From: Domibacillus iocasae
Lineage (GTDB): Bacteria > Bacillota > Bacilli > Bacillales > Domibacillaceae
Length of the DNA: 64,000 nucleotides
NCBI RefSeq assembly: GCF_001750285.1
Contig: NZ_MAMP01000020.1
Location: forward strand, 62,001 to 126,000
Reading direction: 5' to 3'
Positions 33,314 through 41,543 of the stretch are shown here, one piece after another. The notes under the pieces were generated by a model. That model did not search any database and was not told the DNA's origin. It was given only the letters and a program-made list of their open reading frames with translations. Numbering within the stretch: position 1 is the first letter of the stretch; every line of letters starts with the position of its first letter. The translations under genes and the position numbers were made by a program.

Positions 33314-34701
33314 TTTTGAAGCTGCTTTAACCGGCGCACAACAGTCGGCTGGCTTATTCCAAGCATCTTTGCCATTTCATAGGTGGAACGGCCTTCTTTT
33401 TCTGCTTGAAGCAGCCATTGCTTTTCTATTTCATTTATCGCTTCTTTCAGTGTTTTTCCTTCCTGCTGAAACAAATGTAAGGATGACCAGTTTTCTTCTG
33501 TGCGCTCCTGTTCAGATTCAAAAGAAAACAGGCTGGGCGGTATGACTGTTTGATCGGAAAGAATGACAAGCCGTTCAATTAAGTTTTCAAGCTCCCGTAC
33601 ATTTCCCGGCCACTTATAAGAAAGACACTTTGATATAGAATCCGGGTGCAGACGCATATTTTTATTATATTTCCGATTAAATTGACTTAAAAAGATGTCG
33701 AGCAGCATTGGAAAGTCTTCTTTTCGTTCTCTAAGCGGCGGAATTTCGACCGGAACAACATGAAGCCGGTAAAATAAATCTTCGCGGAACGTCCCTTCTT
33801 CTACCATTTTTTTTAAATCTTGATTGGTCGCGGCGATAAGCCGGAAATCCACTTTTTTGCTTTCCACAGCACCGATCTTGGTTATTTCTTTTTCTTGCAG
33901 CAATTTTAATAATTTCACTTGCAGCTCAAGTGATAATTCACCAATCTCATCTAAAAAAAGCGTCCCCCCATCCGCTGATTCAATCAATCCTTTTTTTCCT
34001 TTTTGACTTGCCCCGGTGAAGGCACCCGGTTCATAGCCGAACATTTCCGATTCAGCTAAGCTCACCGGAATGGCACCACAGTTCATTTCAATAAACGCTC
34101 CTTTACGCCGGTCACTTTCTTGATGAATCGCTCGGGCAAAAATGGTTTTCCCAACACCGGATTCTCCGAAAAGAAGAACAGCTGCCTCACTTTTCGCGAC
34201 ACGCCTCATTGTTTCACGCGCTTTTCTCATTTTTGAGCTGTTGGTTGTCAACAGGTCAAATGCCGTTTCCTGCTCCTTAAGTTTTTCAATTTCCGATTCA
34301 TAATGTGCTACTTTCGACTGCAGCTTTTCATAATCTTCTTTTAATTTTTGTATCTCCGTTAAATCATGGGAAAGACTGATAACCCGGACGATATTATTTT
34401 CACTGTCAAACACAGGAATGCCTTTGACCATAATGATCTTGCCGGCAGCTGTTTTTTGCATTAGCTGCACTTCTTTTTTCTGCTCCAGCACTTTGATCGT
34501 CACAGATGGTGAAAAAATATGTTTTTTTTCCAGTTCATAAACAGACTGGCCAATCATCTTTTCAGAAAACTCTCCATAAAATTCATGGCTGTTTTTAATG
34601 GCACGCAATACAATTCCATTTCCATCCGTTACAATAATATTATCGTTAGACGCATGTAATATCGCTTCGAGTTCAAGTTCCATATGTGTATGATCCGTCA
34701 T
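33301..34701 (-). CDS. Sigma-54-dependent transcriptional activator (GabR-like)
   Basis: An activator of about 466 residues: an N-terminal PAS domain (about 10-120, LHASNDNIIVTDGNGIVLRA), a coiled coil (LKEDYEKLQSKVAHYESEIE), a central AAA+ domain with Walker A GESGVGKT, the sigma-54-contact loop GAFTGA, Walker B GGTLFLDEIGEL, and a C-terminal Fis-type HTH (TYEMAKMLGISQPTVVRRL). Start ATG 34701 or 34710; the former has better spacing to GCGGA. It resembles GabR of Bacillus gab clusters. The -24/-12 promoter and inverted repeats directly downstream make the following aminotransferase its obvious target. Coding sequence is intact. Confidence 0.88.
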   Translation of the reverse strand: MTDHTHMELELEAILHASNDNIIVTDGNGIVLRAIKNSHEFYGEFSEKMIGQSVYELEKKHIFSPSVTIKVLEQKKEVQLMQKTAAGKIIMVKGIPVFDSENNIVRVISLSHDLTEIQKLKEDYEKLQSKVAHYESEIEKLKEQETAFDLLTTNSSKMRKARETMRRVAKSEAAVLLFGESGVGKTIFARAIHQESDRRKGAFIEMNCGAIPVSLAESEMFGYEPGAFTGASQKGKKGLIESADGGTLFLDEIGELSLELQVKLLKLLQEKEITKIGAVESKKVDFRLIAATNQDLKKMVEEGTFREDLFYRLHVVPVEIPPLRERKEDFPMLLDIFLSQFNRKYNKNMRLHPDSISKCLSYKWPGNVRELENLIERLVILSDQTVIPPSLFSFESEQERTEENWSSLHLFQQEGKTLKEAINEIEKQWLLQAEKEGRSTYEMAKMLGISQPTVVRRLKQLQNDSK

Positions 34702-34780
34702 ATTCACCATTCCGCTGTTTTTTGTATTATTGTATCAGATGGAATCATGGAGCGACTACGAAAGAAATGGATGAACAAAC

Positions 34781-35677
34781 ATGGACATTAAACATTTGCA
34801 GTATTTTATTGAAGTATCGAATTTCAACAGCTTTTCAAAAGCGGCCGATCATTTGTTTATTACCCAGCCGACCATCAGCAAAATGATTAAAAATTTAGAA
34901 ACGGAACTTGGCGTGGAATTGTTTGACCGCTCAAAAAGAAACCTTATTTTAACCGATGCGGGCAGAATTTTATTAGAGCAGGCGAAGCTCGTTAACAAGG
35001 CATTTCATACTCTGGAAACAGAACTTGACAATTTGCTTGAATTAAAAACCGGCCACATCCGGATCGGGCTGCCGCCTATTTTTGACGCTCACTTTTTTTT
35101 GAAAGTCGTCGGCTTGTTTCATGAGAAGTACCCCGGTATTACGTTTCAGCTTAAAGAAGAAGGCTCAAAATCGATCGAAGAAGCCGTTGAACAGAACGAG
35201 CTGGATGTCGGTGTCATCGTCCTCCCGACACAGGATAATATATTCAATCATTATGCGTTCATGGAAGAAGATTTAATGTTGATTTTGCCAATCTCCCACC
35301 CGCTTGCAAAACGGGCGGAAGTTGACTTGGCAGAGCTGTCTTCCGAATCGTTTATTTTGTTCAATAAAGACTTTGCACTAAATGACCGGATCATTTCTTC
35401 CTGTAACAATGCGGGGTTTCATCCACACGTTATTTCTGAAAGTTCCCAGTGGTCCTTTATCGAAGAAATGGTCGCGTCAAAACTCGGCATCTCTCTTTTA
35501 CCGGAAAGCATTTGCCGGCACTTGCATGACCACGTGTGTGCAGTGAAAGTGGTTAATCCATCCATTAACTGGCATTTGGCCATCATTTGGGGGAAAAATC
35601 AATACTTGTCCTACGCCGCTAAAGAGTGGCTTCATTTTACAAAAGAACAGTTTTCAAAAGCGGCTCTCCTTGATTAG
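34781..35677 (+). CDS. LysR-family transcriptional regulator, CidR-like
   Basis: A 298-residue LysR-type regulator: an N-terminal winged HTH (MDIKHLQYFIEVSNFNSFSK, AADHLFITQPTISKMIKNLE) and a periplasmic-binding-like effector domain starting at GHIRIGLPPIF. The whole sequence aligns by eye with B. subtilis CidR/YwbI, which senses overflow metabolism and activates the cidAB (ywbH) holin-like genes, and shares the ending SINWHLAIIW. No cid genes follow here. It diverges from the sigma-54 activator gene, sharing a 79-bp spacer. A terminator follows directly. Confidence 0.85.
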   Translation: MDIKHLQYFIEVSNFNSFSKAADHLFITQPTISKMIKNLETELGVELFDRSKRNLILTDAGRILLEQAKLVNKAFHTLETELDNLLELKTGHIRIGLPPIFDAHFFLKVVGLFHEKYPGITFQLKEEGSKSIEEAVEQNELDVGVIVLPTQDNIFNHYAFMEEDLMLILPISHPLAKRAEVDLAELSSESFILFNKDFALNDRIISSCNNAGFHPHVISESSQWSFIEEMVASKLGISLLPESICRHLHDHVCAVKVVNPSINWHLAIIWGKNQYLSYAAKEWLHFTKEQFSKAALLD

Positions 35678-35689
35678 AGCCGTTTTTTT
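35661..35689 (+). terminator. Terminator of the LysR-family gene
   Basis: CGGCTCT (35661-35667) pairs with AGAGCCG (35676-35682), followed by seven T residues; the stop codon is in the loop. Confidence 0.85.
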
Positions 35690-35812
35690 CATGCGGAGGA
35701 CCTATACATGGAAGCATTTACATAGATAAAAGCTATATTTCAAATAAAAAAGAACCATTTTACTTCCTTTCTGAACGGGCGTACACTGACGGTATGGAAG
35801 GGATGAACAAAC

Positions 35813-36343
35813 ATGACTGTAGTAAAAGAAGCTATTAAAACACGTGAAAGCCGCATTGTTCACACGGATCAAGTGTTAGCATGCGATTTAAATAATTATC
35901 AAACTTTATTCGGCGGTGTGCTGATGAAAAAAATTGACAGCGCCGCCTGTTTATCTGCAAGACGCCATTCCCGCGTAAAGCAGTGTGTAACAGCCTCAAC
36001 AGACTCGATCGACTTTTTAGATGCCATCTGTGAAACCGATTCGGTTTGTGTTGAATCGTTTGTGTCGTTTACTGGTCGGACATCGATGGAAATTTTCTGC
36101 AAGGTCATTGCTGAAGATATTGCGACTGGAGACCGCCGCATTGCAGCTACAGCCTTTTTAACATTTGTTGCATTGGATGAAAATAAAAAGCCGGTAGAAG
36201 TGCCAGGGGTAATTCCAGAAACCGAAGAAGAGAAGTTTTTGTTTGAAACAGCGAAAGACCGTGCGGAAATGCGTAAGCTTCGCAGAACGAAAAGCAAAGA
36301 GCTTGCGGAATACTTGACACTCAAAAAACCATGGGATAGATAA
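35813..36343 (+). CDS. Hotdog-fold acyl-CoA thioesterase (YkhA-like)
   Basis: A 176-residue single hotdog-domain thioesterase hydrolysing acyl-CoAs. The family signature is clear: DLNNYQTLFGGVLMKKIDSA (catalytic Asn/Asp helix region), VTASTDSIDFLDAICETDSV and EIFCKVIAEDIATGDRRIAA. Size and C-terminal KKPW tail match the YkhA/YciA group, preferring medium to long acyl-CoA. The ATG at 35813 follows GGAAGGGATG with loose spacing. It is 13 bp upstream of the next small gene, so the two probably form an operon. Confidence 0.85.
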   Translation: MTVVKEAIKTRESRIVHTDQVLACDLNNYQTLFGGVLMKKIDSAACLSARRHSRVKQCVTASTDSIDFLDAICETDSVCVESFVSFTGRTSMEIFCKVIAEDIATGDRRIAATAFLTFVALDENKKPVEVPGVIPETEEEKFLFETAKDRAEMRKLRRTKSKELAEYLTLKKPWDR

Positions 36344-36356
36344 GGGAGGAAACAGC

Positions 36357-36731
36357 ATGATTGCTACATTGCGCAGCATTGATGAATTAAAAGAAGCAAA
36401 AAAAGCTGTCGATCATCTACAGCACTCGTATCCTGATTTATTTGACAAAATGGTGCATATCGCCGGCTTAACACGGGCATTGCAGTTGAAATATCAATAT
36501 ATGGGCTGCCTGATTATGAATGAAGAGTCCGCAGACTGTCTGCCGAATATCCCGTACAGCTCTGTGCTTCGTCTTTACAAAAAAGAAGTACAAACATTAA
36601 AAAATGATGAGCACATCGCCGTGTTAAAGGAGCTTTTCACCTCTTTCAAAGAAACAGGCTATGCAAAAATCAGCTTACTTGTTCTCGGGCGTTCGCCGGA
36701 GTCACTTGTTGGCGCATCAAGTGTGAAGTAA
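36357..36731 (+). CDS. Conserved-looking hypothetical protein
   Basis: A 124-residue cytosolic protein, predicted mostly helical, without a domain I recognise. It contains two cysteines (YMGCLIMNE and ESADCLPN) and a central HIAGLTRALQLKYQ helix. The ATG at 36357 has AGGGAGG 7 nt upstream. It lies 13 bp after the thioesterase gene and before a strong terminator, so it is transcribed with it. No function is proposed. Confidence 0.6.
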   Translation: MIATLRSIDELKEAKKAVDHLQHSYPDLFDKMVHIAGLTRALQLKYQYMGCLIMNEESADCLPNIPYSSVLRLYKKEVQTLKNDEHIAVLKELFTSFKETGYAKISLLVLGRSPESLVGASSVK

Positions 36732-36732
36732 T

Positions 36733-36772
36733 AAAAACCAGGAATTCCGGTTAAACGGTTTTCCTGGTTTTT
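36733..36772 (+). terminator. Terminator of the thioesterase operon
   Basis: AAAAACCAGGAA (36733-36744) pairs with TTCCTGGTTTTT (36761-36772), with more T residues following. Confidence 0.85.
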
Positions 36773-36883
36773 TATTGTTTTCAAACCCAATTCAATTGAC
36801 GTTTGACGAATAAAGCGTACGCTGAGGACATGCATCAATCATCTTAGACTCTCGTCAGTGCAGTTTCATAATGGAGAGGAAAA

Positions 36884-36961
36884 ATGATAAAAAAGTTACA
36901 AGGAAAACAGCGATATCAGCAAACATACAGCAGCGCTTTAAGAAGGCCAATACCGGACTAA
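36884..36961 (+). CDS. Candidate small protein, 25 residues
   Basis: An ATG 5-6 nt after GGAGAGG opens a 25-codon frame encoding the basic peptide MIKKLQGKQRYQQTYSSALR plus RPIPD. The ribosome binding site is good and a bidirectional terminator follows at 36986-37024, with TTGACG at about 36796 as a possible -35. No homologue is recognised. Translation is plausible but unproven. Confidence 0.35.
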   Translation: MIKKLQGKQRYQQTYSSALRRPIPD

Positions 36962-36985
36962 TGGCGGTATAGCAGCGCAATAAAC

Positions 36986-37024
36986 AAAAAAGAACCTCTT
37001 TTTTTCACAAGAGGTTCTTTTTTT
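36986..37024. terminator. Bidirectional terminator
   Basis: AAAAAGAACCTCTT and its complement AAGAGGTTCTTTTT are flanked by A- and T-tracts. It serves the minus-strand DUF1836 gene, whose stop it overlaps, and any plus-strand transcript. Confidence 0.85.
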
Positions 37025-37556
37025 CTGCCAATTGATCAACCAGCTTTTCCGCTGTTTTCCGATAAATATTGCTCATGTGAACGAGAGCTAAAATTTGCAG
37101 GACATGACTGAGTTCATCCGTATCTGCTGTCATTTCATTTACGCGCTCTGCAATATCCTTCTTCCCCTGCTCTACGTTATCCGCCGCCGCTGTTAAATAC
37201 CGTTCATAAAACGAATCCAAATCGAGATCCTCAATCTGCTCATTTATCCCTGAAAGTGTTGCTTTAATGTCATTAATGGACAATGTTCCTTTCAATTGAT
37301 AAATGAGGCTGATCAATAGCAAATGCTCTTTTGAATATTTTTTTTGCTTAATCGGAAATAACAATTTTCCTTTCGCATAGTTGTTAATCATTGTTTTCGT
37401 CAGGACTTTTTCTTCCGGATTCCGGGTCGAGCTTTCAAATGTGTGTTCAAACAATTGAATGACCTGGTCCATATATAAGTCAATATTCGGTATGTTATCC
37501 GGTGTCAGCTGGTTATTAAGATTCAATTCATTCAAAATGCCTGTCAGTTTTTCCAC
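37005..37556 (-). CDS. DUF1836 family protein
   Basis: A 183-residue DUF1836 protein. Segments typical of the family are the N-terminal NIPNIDLYMDQVIQLFE, then VLTKTMINNYAKGKLLFPIK (a MerR/HTH-like element) and YSKEHLLLISLIYQLKGTLS. Family members are predicted DNA-binding regulators in Firmicutes, but targets are unknown. The ATG at 37556 has only a weak ribosome binding site. The gene is divergent from the HlyIII gene, separated by 139 bp. Confidence 0.8.
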   Translation of the reverse strand: MEKLTGILNELNLNNQLTPDNIPNIDLYMDQVIQLFEHTFESSTRNPEEKVLTKTMINNYAKGKLLFPIKQKKYSKEHLLLISLIYQLKGTLSINDIKATLSGINEQIEDLDLDSFYERYLTAAADNVEQGKKDIAERVNEMTADTDELSHVLQILALVHMSNIYRKTAEKLVDQLAEKKNLL

Positions 37557-37695
37557 ATAAACACCCGCTTTTCACATAGTTATGTTCTTTTTATTATAGG
37601 AGAATATCGTTTATATGTAAAACTTGACTATATTATAGAATAACAATATCATTATATATAGTTATAAAAACTACTTATGACTTGGAGGTATTCAC

Positions 37696-38340
37696 ATGCA
37701 TTCTATCATCCGAGAACCCATTAATGCTTTAACCCATTTTGCCGGTGTCATTTTGTCTGTAGCCGCGCTTGTTGCCATGATCATCAAAGCTGTGGCTGTC
37801 GATTCAGCATCTTCCATTGCCGCTGTTTGCATTTTTGGCATCAGCTTAATTCTTTTGTATTCCGCTTCGACTCTTTATCATTGGGTCATAGCCCGAGATT
37901 CCGTTATTGCTTTTTTTAGACGGTTGGACCATTCGATGATTTTTGTTTTGATTGCAGGATCTTACACACCTTTTTGTTTAATAAGCTTAAATAATCAAAC
38001 CGGCTGGACATTGTTTATGGTTGTATCACTCACAGCCCTCCTAGGCATTGCTTTTAAAATGATTTGGTTTAACTGCCCGAGATGGCTTTCAACGGCTTTA
38101 TATATTGTTATGGGCTGGATGGCCGTTTTTGTTTTTGCACCGCTTGCCTCAAGCCTCGAAACCGGCGGGCTCGTCCTACTTGTTGCCGGCGGGGTTTTCT
38201 ACACAATCGGCGGGGTGATTTACGCATTGAAGCCCTCTTGGATGCAAATAAAGCAAATGGGTTTTCACGAAATTTTCCACATCTTTATTTTACTCGGCAG
38301 CCTTTCTCATTTTTTAAGTGTCTTTTTGTACGTACTTTAA
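37696..38340 (+). CDS. HlyIII/PAQR-family membrane protein (YplQ-like)
   Basis: A 214-residue seven-helix membrane protein of the hemolysin III/progestin-adiponectin receptor superfamily. The conserved metal-site residues are visible: EPINALTHFAGV near the N-terminus, SASTLYHW after helix 2, RLDHSMIFVLIAGSYTPF, and GFHEIFHIFILLGSLSHF at the C-terminus (HxxxH). Members are thought to be Zn-dependent hydrolases or membrane-homeostasis proteins; haemolysis is known only for B. cereus HlyIII. The ATG at 37696 follows TTGGAGGTA. Confidence 0.88.
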   Translation: MHSIIREPINALTHFAGVILSVAALVAMIIKAVAVDSASSIAAVCIFGISLILLYSASTLYHWVIARDSVIAFFRRLDHSMIFVLIAGSYTPFCLISLNNQTGWTLFMVVSLTALLGIAFKMIWFNCPRWLSTALYIVMGWMAVFVFAPLASSLETGGLVLLVAGGVFYTIGGVIYALKPSWMQIKQMGFHEIFHIFILLGSLSHFLSVFLYVL

Positions 38341-38348
38341 TCAAAAAA

Positions 38349-38377
38349 ACAGACGCGGCACGTATAGCCGCGTCTGT
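38349..38377. terminator. Bidirectional terminator
   Basis: ACAGACGCGGC (38349-38359) pairs perfectly with GCCGCGTCTGT (38367-38377) between the convergent HlyIII and lipoprotein genes, with an A7 tract before and a TTTATT tract after. Confidence 0.9.
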
Positions 38378-38827
38378 TTATTGCCCAAGCTGTTCGATGT
38401 TCGTCCGAAGCTGCTGCAATTCTTCTACCGTCTGGAGCAGTTCTGTGTTTTCAAAAAGAGCGGATGGGTCAAGTATGCCATTTTCTATTTTGGCCATCGC
38501 ATCATTAACGCCGGATTCAAGCTGTGTGCTGTAATCAAGCAGCGTACCATGCACGCCTTCTGCAATAGCTGGAGCCTCCATTTGCTGCACTTCATCAATG
38601 TCCTGCTGCAAGCTTTCAAGATGAGTTTGAACATCTTGAATAATGTCCGGGTTTGAAGCGGCGTCTTCAAGCAAGGCAGGGACCTCATTGGCAAATTGCT
38701 GTGTTTCATTTAAAAAATCAGTCATATCACTGGTATATGTCAACGTATTGTTCGCTTCATCAAGCAAGCTGCACCCACTCAAAAGAATGGTGGATAACCC
38801 TGCTGCTGCGGCCCATTTTATCATCAT
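38378..38827 (-). CDS. DUF6376-like lipoprotein
   Basis: A 149-residue lipoprotein: a short signal (MMIKWAAAAGLSTILLSGC) with lipobox LLSGC, so the mature chain starts at the Cys and is membrane-anchored outside the cell. The rest is predicted helical, coiled-coil-like and acidic (LESLQQDIDEVQQMEAPAIA, TVEELQQLRTNIEQLG), like the DUF6376 family of Bacillus. The start is ATG 38827, 7 nt after AGGAGG; the longer frame to 38887 would bury the signal peptide. Function unknown. Confidence 0.8.
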   Translation of the reverse strand: MMIKWAAAAGLSTILLSGCSLLDEANNTLTYTSDMTDFLNETQQFANEVPALLEDAASNPDIIQDVQTHLESLQQDIDEVQQMEAPAIAEGVHGTLLDYSTQLESGVNDAMAKIENGILDPSALFENTELLQTVEELQQLRTNIEQLGQ

Positions 38828-38939
38828 GTTATTCCCTCCTATTTGTTCTATACTTTGTATACGCATAACAGAAGCAAATAGATTCATTTTTCAGCGCAAT
38901 ATTATCATGCCGCCTTTATTTAAACGGGCATGAATATGC

Positions 38940-39272
38940 TCAGCCCCTACAAGCGAACGTGTATACACACCTCCCAATTTGAATCGTCGTATCCTGAAAT
39001 ACATGATCAATTTTGATAAATCCATCTTCCGGCACCTGAATATTTGTTTTCGAACCCGCTTCCGAACCGACTTCATGAATAGTTACGTTCTGTCCGGCCA
39101 CAATTTCTCCACCTCTGCAAACAACATGAATAAAAATATTATTCCCTGTACGCACCCGGCAATGATAGAGACCTTGGCCGTTGACGACAAGGTCACCGCT
39201 TGAGTAAAGAGAACTACTAATGGCGTGTGGAACGGTCAAGCGGCATCCCGGCTCTGCTGGAATCCGGTACAA
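38940..39272 (-). CDS. Orphan FapA (DUF342)-like C-terminal domain
   Basis: A 110-residue frame resembling the beta-helical C-terminus of FapA/DUF342 proteins: LYSSGDLVVNGQGLYHCRVR, then VVCRGGEIVAGQNVTIHEVG, SEAGSKTNIQVPEDGFIKID and IQIGRCVYTF. Full FapA is about 450-600 residues, so only the last quarter or so is present. A TTG start with AGGA 8 nt upstream exists, so it may be a stand-alone protein or a degraded gene; no upstream FapA sequence is seen. FapA-like domains are implicated in flagellar/spore-related assembly, but no such genes are nearby. Confidence 0.5.
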   Translation of the reverse strand: MYRIPAEPGCRLTVPHAISSSLYSSGDLVVNGQGLYHCRVRTGNNIFIHVVCRGGEIVAGQNVTIHEVGSEAGSKTNIQVPEDGFIKIDHVFQDTTIQIGRCVYTFACRG

Positions 39273-39343
39273 TCTTTGTTCCTATCTTTATATTACTATC
39301 GAATCTCCAAAAATAAAATTCCTTAATTTCACAAACAAAAAAA

Positions 39344-39370
39344 CTCCACATGGCACATATGCCAGTGGAG
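39344..39370 (-). terminator. Terminator of the cobalamin operon
   Basis: On the minus strand CTCCACTGGCA pairs with TGCCATGTGGAG (one mismatch), followed by TTTTTTT, just after the cblS stop. Confidence 0.8.
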
Positions 39371-39381
39371 CAACAGAAGGA

Positions 39382-40056
39382 TTAGTCATACATTTTGAGC
39401 CAATAAACATGATTCGTCATACTTTCTAATTGTGTACCTGCTTCTTCTTTAACCGCTACGATAAAACAAGTAGACGGCCCTGCGGATTTTATCATATCAA
39501 GCTCACAGTGTCCGCTTCTGCCAGTGAGCTGCATCAGTTCATACGCAATGCCTTTCGAACCGACGGGCAATACCGTATATACACCTTCCATATGAGCAAT
39601 TTGCCGAAAAACGGAAAGCGGTGCGACGTCATCCAGACACGCCATCACTTCAGAACCAACAAGCGGTTTTCCAATGACTCCATATCTAACGCTTTCCAGT
39701 TCAATTTGATCGGTATCCCGAACGTGGCGGCCAATAGCCACAAAACCGGCTGCTGACTGCTGCATGGTGAAATTCGACTCAGTGCTGCCGGTCAGTTCCA
39801 ATTCACAGTCAAGTTCAGCGGCGGCTTTCTTGATTCCTTTACACAGCGGCTTCCAAGCCGCATCACCTGAAAAATTGTGCAATACTGCTGCAAACGGCTC
39901 TCCTCCAGCCGCTATACATTCCATCAATGCGACCCGCGCCGAAAAATAACCAACTACTTCATATGGCGCCTGAACGGTGTCCTGCTCTTTTCCCCCGATT
40001 GAGCCGCTGTTATCCGCCGCAATAACAAGCCCATTCGTCCGGATAACGTCACGCAT
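39382..40056 (-). CDS. cblS: Alpha-ribazole kinase CblS
   Basis: A 224-residue AIR-synthase/ThiL-like ATP-binding protein: VIAADNSGSIGGKEQDTVQA, GYFSARVALMECIAAGGEPF, ELTGSTESNFTMQQSAAGFV. In Geobacillus, CblS phosphorylates alpha-ribazole to alpha-ribazole-phosphate, replacing CobT in the nucleotide-loop pathway. The start is ATG 40056, 6 nt after GGAG, overlapping the cblT stop by 8 nt; frames extending to 40125 lie inside cblT. It is the last gene of the operon. Pairing with cblT and the absence of cobT support the assignment. Confidence 0.88.
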   Translation of the reverse strand: MRDVIRTNGLVIAADNSGSIGGKEQDTVQAPYEVVGYFSARVALMECIAAGGEPFAAVLHNFSGDAAWKPLCKGIKKAAAELDCELELTGSTESNFTMQQSAAGFVAIGRHVRDTDQIELESVRYGVIGKPLVGSEVMACLDDVAPLSVFRQIAHMEGVYTVLPVGSKGIAYELMQLTGRSGHCELDMIKSAGPSTCFIVAVKEEAGTQLESMTNHVYWLKMYD

Positions 40057-40537
40057 GAAGGTCTCCATAGCGTTTCGCAAACGCTGGTGCAATACGCGGG
40101 ATGAGAATATAAGCTGCAATTCCATTGAAAGCCGCCGCTATTGTAATCGCCGGCACTGCACTTATGTAAAACGGCATACCCATGAACAGAATGAAAGGTG
40201 CTGGTGACACAATGCCATTTAATAAAACAAAAGATAGCAAGGCGCTCCATTTATGCCCGGCCATATAAAGTACCCCGAATAACCAGATAATCGCGGCCAT
40301 TTCAATCGCGATAATGATATGCAAAGGTCCCATCGGAAAACCGCCAATTAACGCGGAAACGAGGTGGCCAAAAGCGCCGGTCAGAGCGCCCGCGGCCGGC
40401 CCTAGTAAAACCGCGGCCATCAGGGCGGGAAATGAATCAAGCGCCACACTTGAAATCGGTGACGGGACTTTAATTATGCTGCCTATAACCGATAACGCAA
40501 CAAACAGCGCGAGCCAGCTTACTTTTCTTGCATTCAT
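40049..40537 (-). CDS. cblT: Alpha-ribazole transporter CblT (ECF S-component-like)
   Basis: A 162-residue membrane protein with five or six helices, of the ECF substrate-specificity type: SWLALFVALSVIGSIIKVPS at the N-terminus, LGPAAGALTGAFGHLVSALI, PLHIIIAIEMAAIIWLFGVL. In Geobacillus CblT imports alpha-ribazole for CblS. The ATG overlaps the adenosyltransferase stop by one base (TAATG), and the cblS start lies in its 3' end, so the three are translationally coupled. General ECF ATPases are not in this window. Confidence 0.85.
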   Translation of the reverse strand: MNARKVSWLALFVALSVIGSIIKVPSPISSVALDSFPALMAAVLLGPAAGALTGAFGHLVSALIGGFPMGPLHIIIAIEMAAIIWLFGVLYMAGHKWSALLSFVLLNGIVSPAPFILFMGMPFYISAVPAITIAAAFNGIAAYILIPRIAPAFAKRYGDLHA

Positions 40538-41121
40538 TAGCTATCCTCTTTTCGTTTTCCGCCCCGGAACACATTTGCGCTGCGCACATACTCAACATCT
40601 TTTACACCTTCACGGAAGTTGACCACCCGGGCAATCGCAAAAAAGTAATCAGACAAGCGATTTAAATATTTCAATGCAGGCGGGTGAACTTCTTCGCCCG
40701 TCCGCATTAACGCAACGACGAGCCGCTCAGCCCGGCGTGCCACTGTTCGTGCAAGATGAATATGAGCTGAGCCTTTCGAACCGCCGGGCAAAATAAACCG
40801 CTCAAGCTCCGGAGCTTCTTGAATGTAGACATCAATTTTCTTTTCCATTTCATCAATCGATTCCTGCTGCAGCTTAAATCCGCGCTTGCCATTTATCGTC
40901 GCGAGGTCCCCGCCGCAGTCGAACAGCTCATGCTGGATCGTTTCCAAATCAGATAAAATATCTTCGAATTTCACCGGATCAAGCTCGGTAACCGCCATGC
41001 CGACGACTGAATTTAATTCATCAACGGTTCCATATGCTTCTACGCGAATATTATCTTTTCCTACTCGCCCGCCAATAATGCTCGTTTCACCTTTGTCGCC
41101 TGTTCTCGTATACAATCTCAT
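40537..41121 (-). CDS. ATP:cob(I)alamin adenosyltransferase, PduO type
   Basis: A 194-residue adenosyltransferase adding the 5'-deoxyadenosyl ligand to cob(I)inamide/cob(I)alamin. The ATP-binding N-terminal motif MRLYTRTGDKGETSIIGG, then RVEAYGTVDELNSVVGMA, FILPGGSKGSAHIHLARTVA + RRAERLVVAL and LNRLSDYFFAIAR are all typical of the PduO family (not CobA/BtuR). It overlaps the preceding CobU-like gene by 4 nt. Adenosylation is needed before CbiB/CbiP steps, fitting the operon. Confidence 0.93.
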   Translation of the reverse strand: MRLYTRTGDKGETSIIGGRVGKDNIRVEAYGTVDELNSVVGMAVTELDPVKFEDILSDLETIQHELFDCGGDLATINGKRGFKLQQESIDEMEKKIDVYIQEAPELERFILPGGSKGSAHIHLARTVARRAERLVVALMRTGEEVHPPALKYLNRLSDYFFAIARVVNFREGVKDVEYVRSANVFRGGKRKEDS

Positions 41122-41543
41122 TTTTTATCCTCCTTTATCGTTTCTGCAATGCCGTACCAAACCGTATCAACACGTTCTGACGCTTCAGCTGCATCTTGAA
41201 AACACCAGCCGGCCGCATCGCGGAAATGCCGATCAAATGCATTCATTGGCACAATGCCTTTCATGATATCCGTGCCGATCATGACAATCATTCTGCTTTC
41301 TTTCTGCCATCCGTCTAACTTCTTTTTAAAGAACAAGCGGGCGGCAACCGGCGTTTCTTCCTGTTCAAGCAGCATCCGGATATACCGCTCAATCCCTTCC
41401 AGAACAACGATGTTTTTTGTAAAATCCGGCAGTTCTTTTTCATCATAAAAAGAATGCCATTGATGCGGTGTCTTGTCCAATTCATAAAAGACAGTTACCC
41501 ATTTCTTTTTGCCGTTAAAGGCACCGCCTGTAACGAAGTGCAT
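41118..41543 (-). CDS. CobU-like protein with degenerate P-loop
   Basis: A 141-residue protein related to adenosylcobinamide kinase/guanylyltransferase but shorter than the real CobU encoded at 44282-44839. The N-terminus MHFVTGGAFNGKKKWV mimics a Walker A, yet the Ser/Thr after GK is Lys. The C-terminus DAAGWCFQDAAEASERVDTV + WYGIAE resembles the CobU end. ATG 41543 follows AGGAGGGG by 6 nt and lies within the CobC-like gene end (49-nt overlap). The role is unknown: regulatory, residual kinase, or binding of cobinamide species. Confidence 0.65.
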   Translation of the reverse strand: MHFVTGGAFNGKKKWVTVFYELDKTPHQWHSFYDEKELPDFTKNIVVLEGIERYIRMLLEQEETPVAARLFFKKKLDGWQKESRMIVMIGTDIMKGIVPMNAFDRHFRDAAGWCFQDAAEASERVDTVWYGIAETIKEDKK

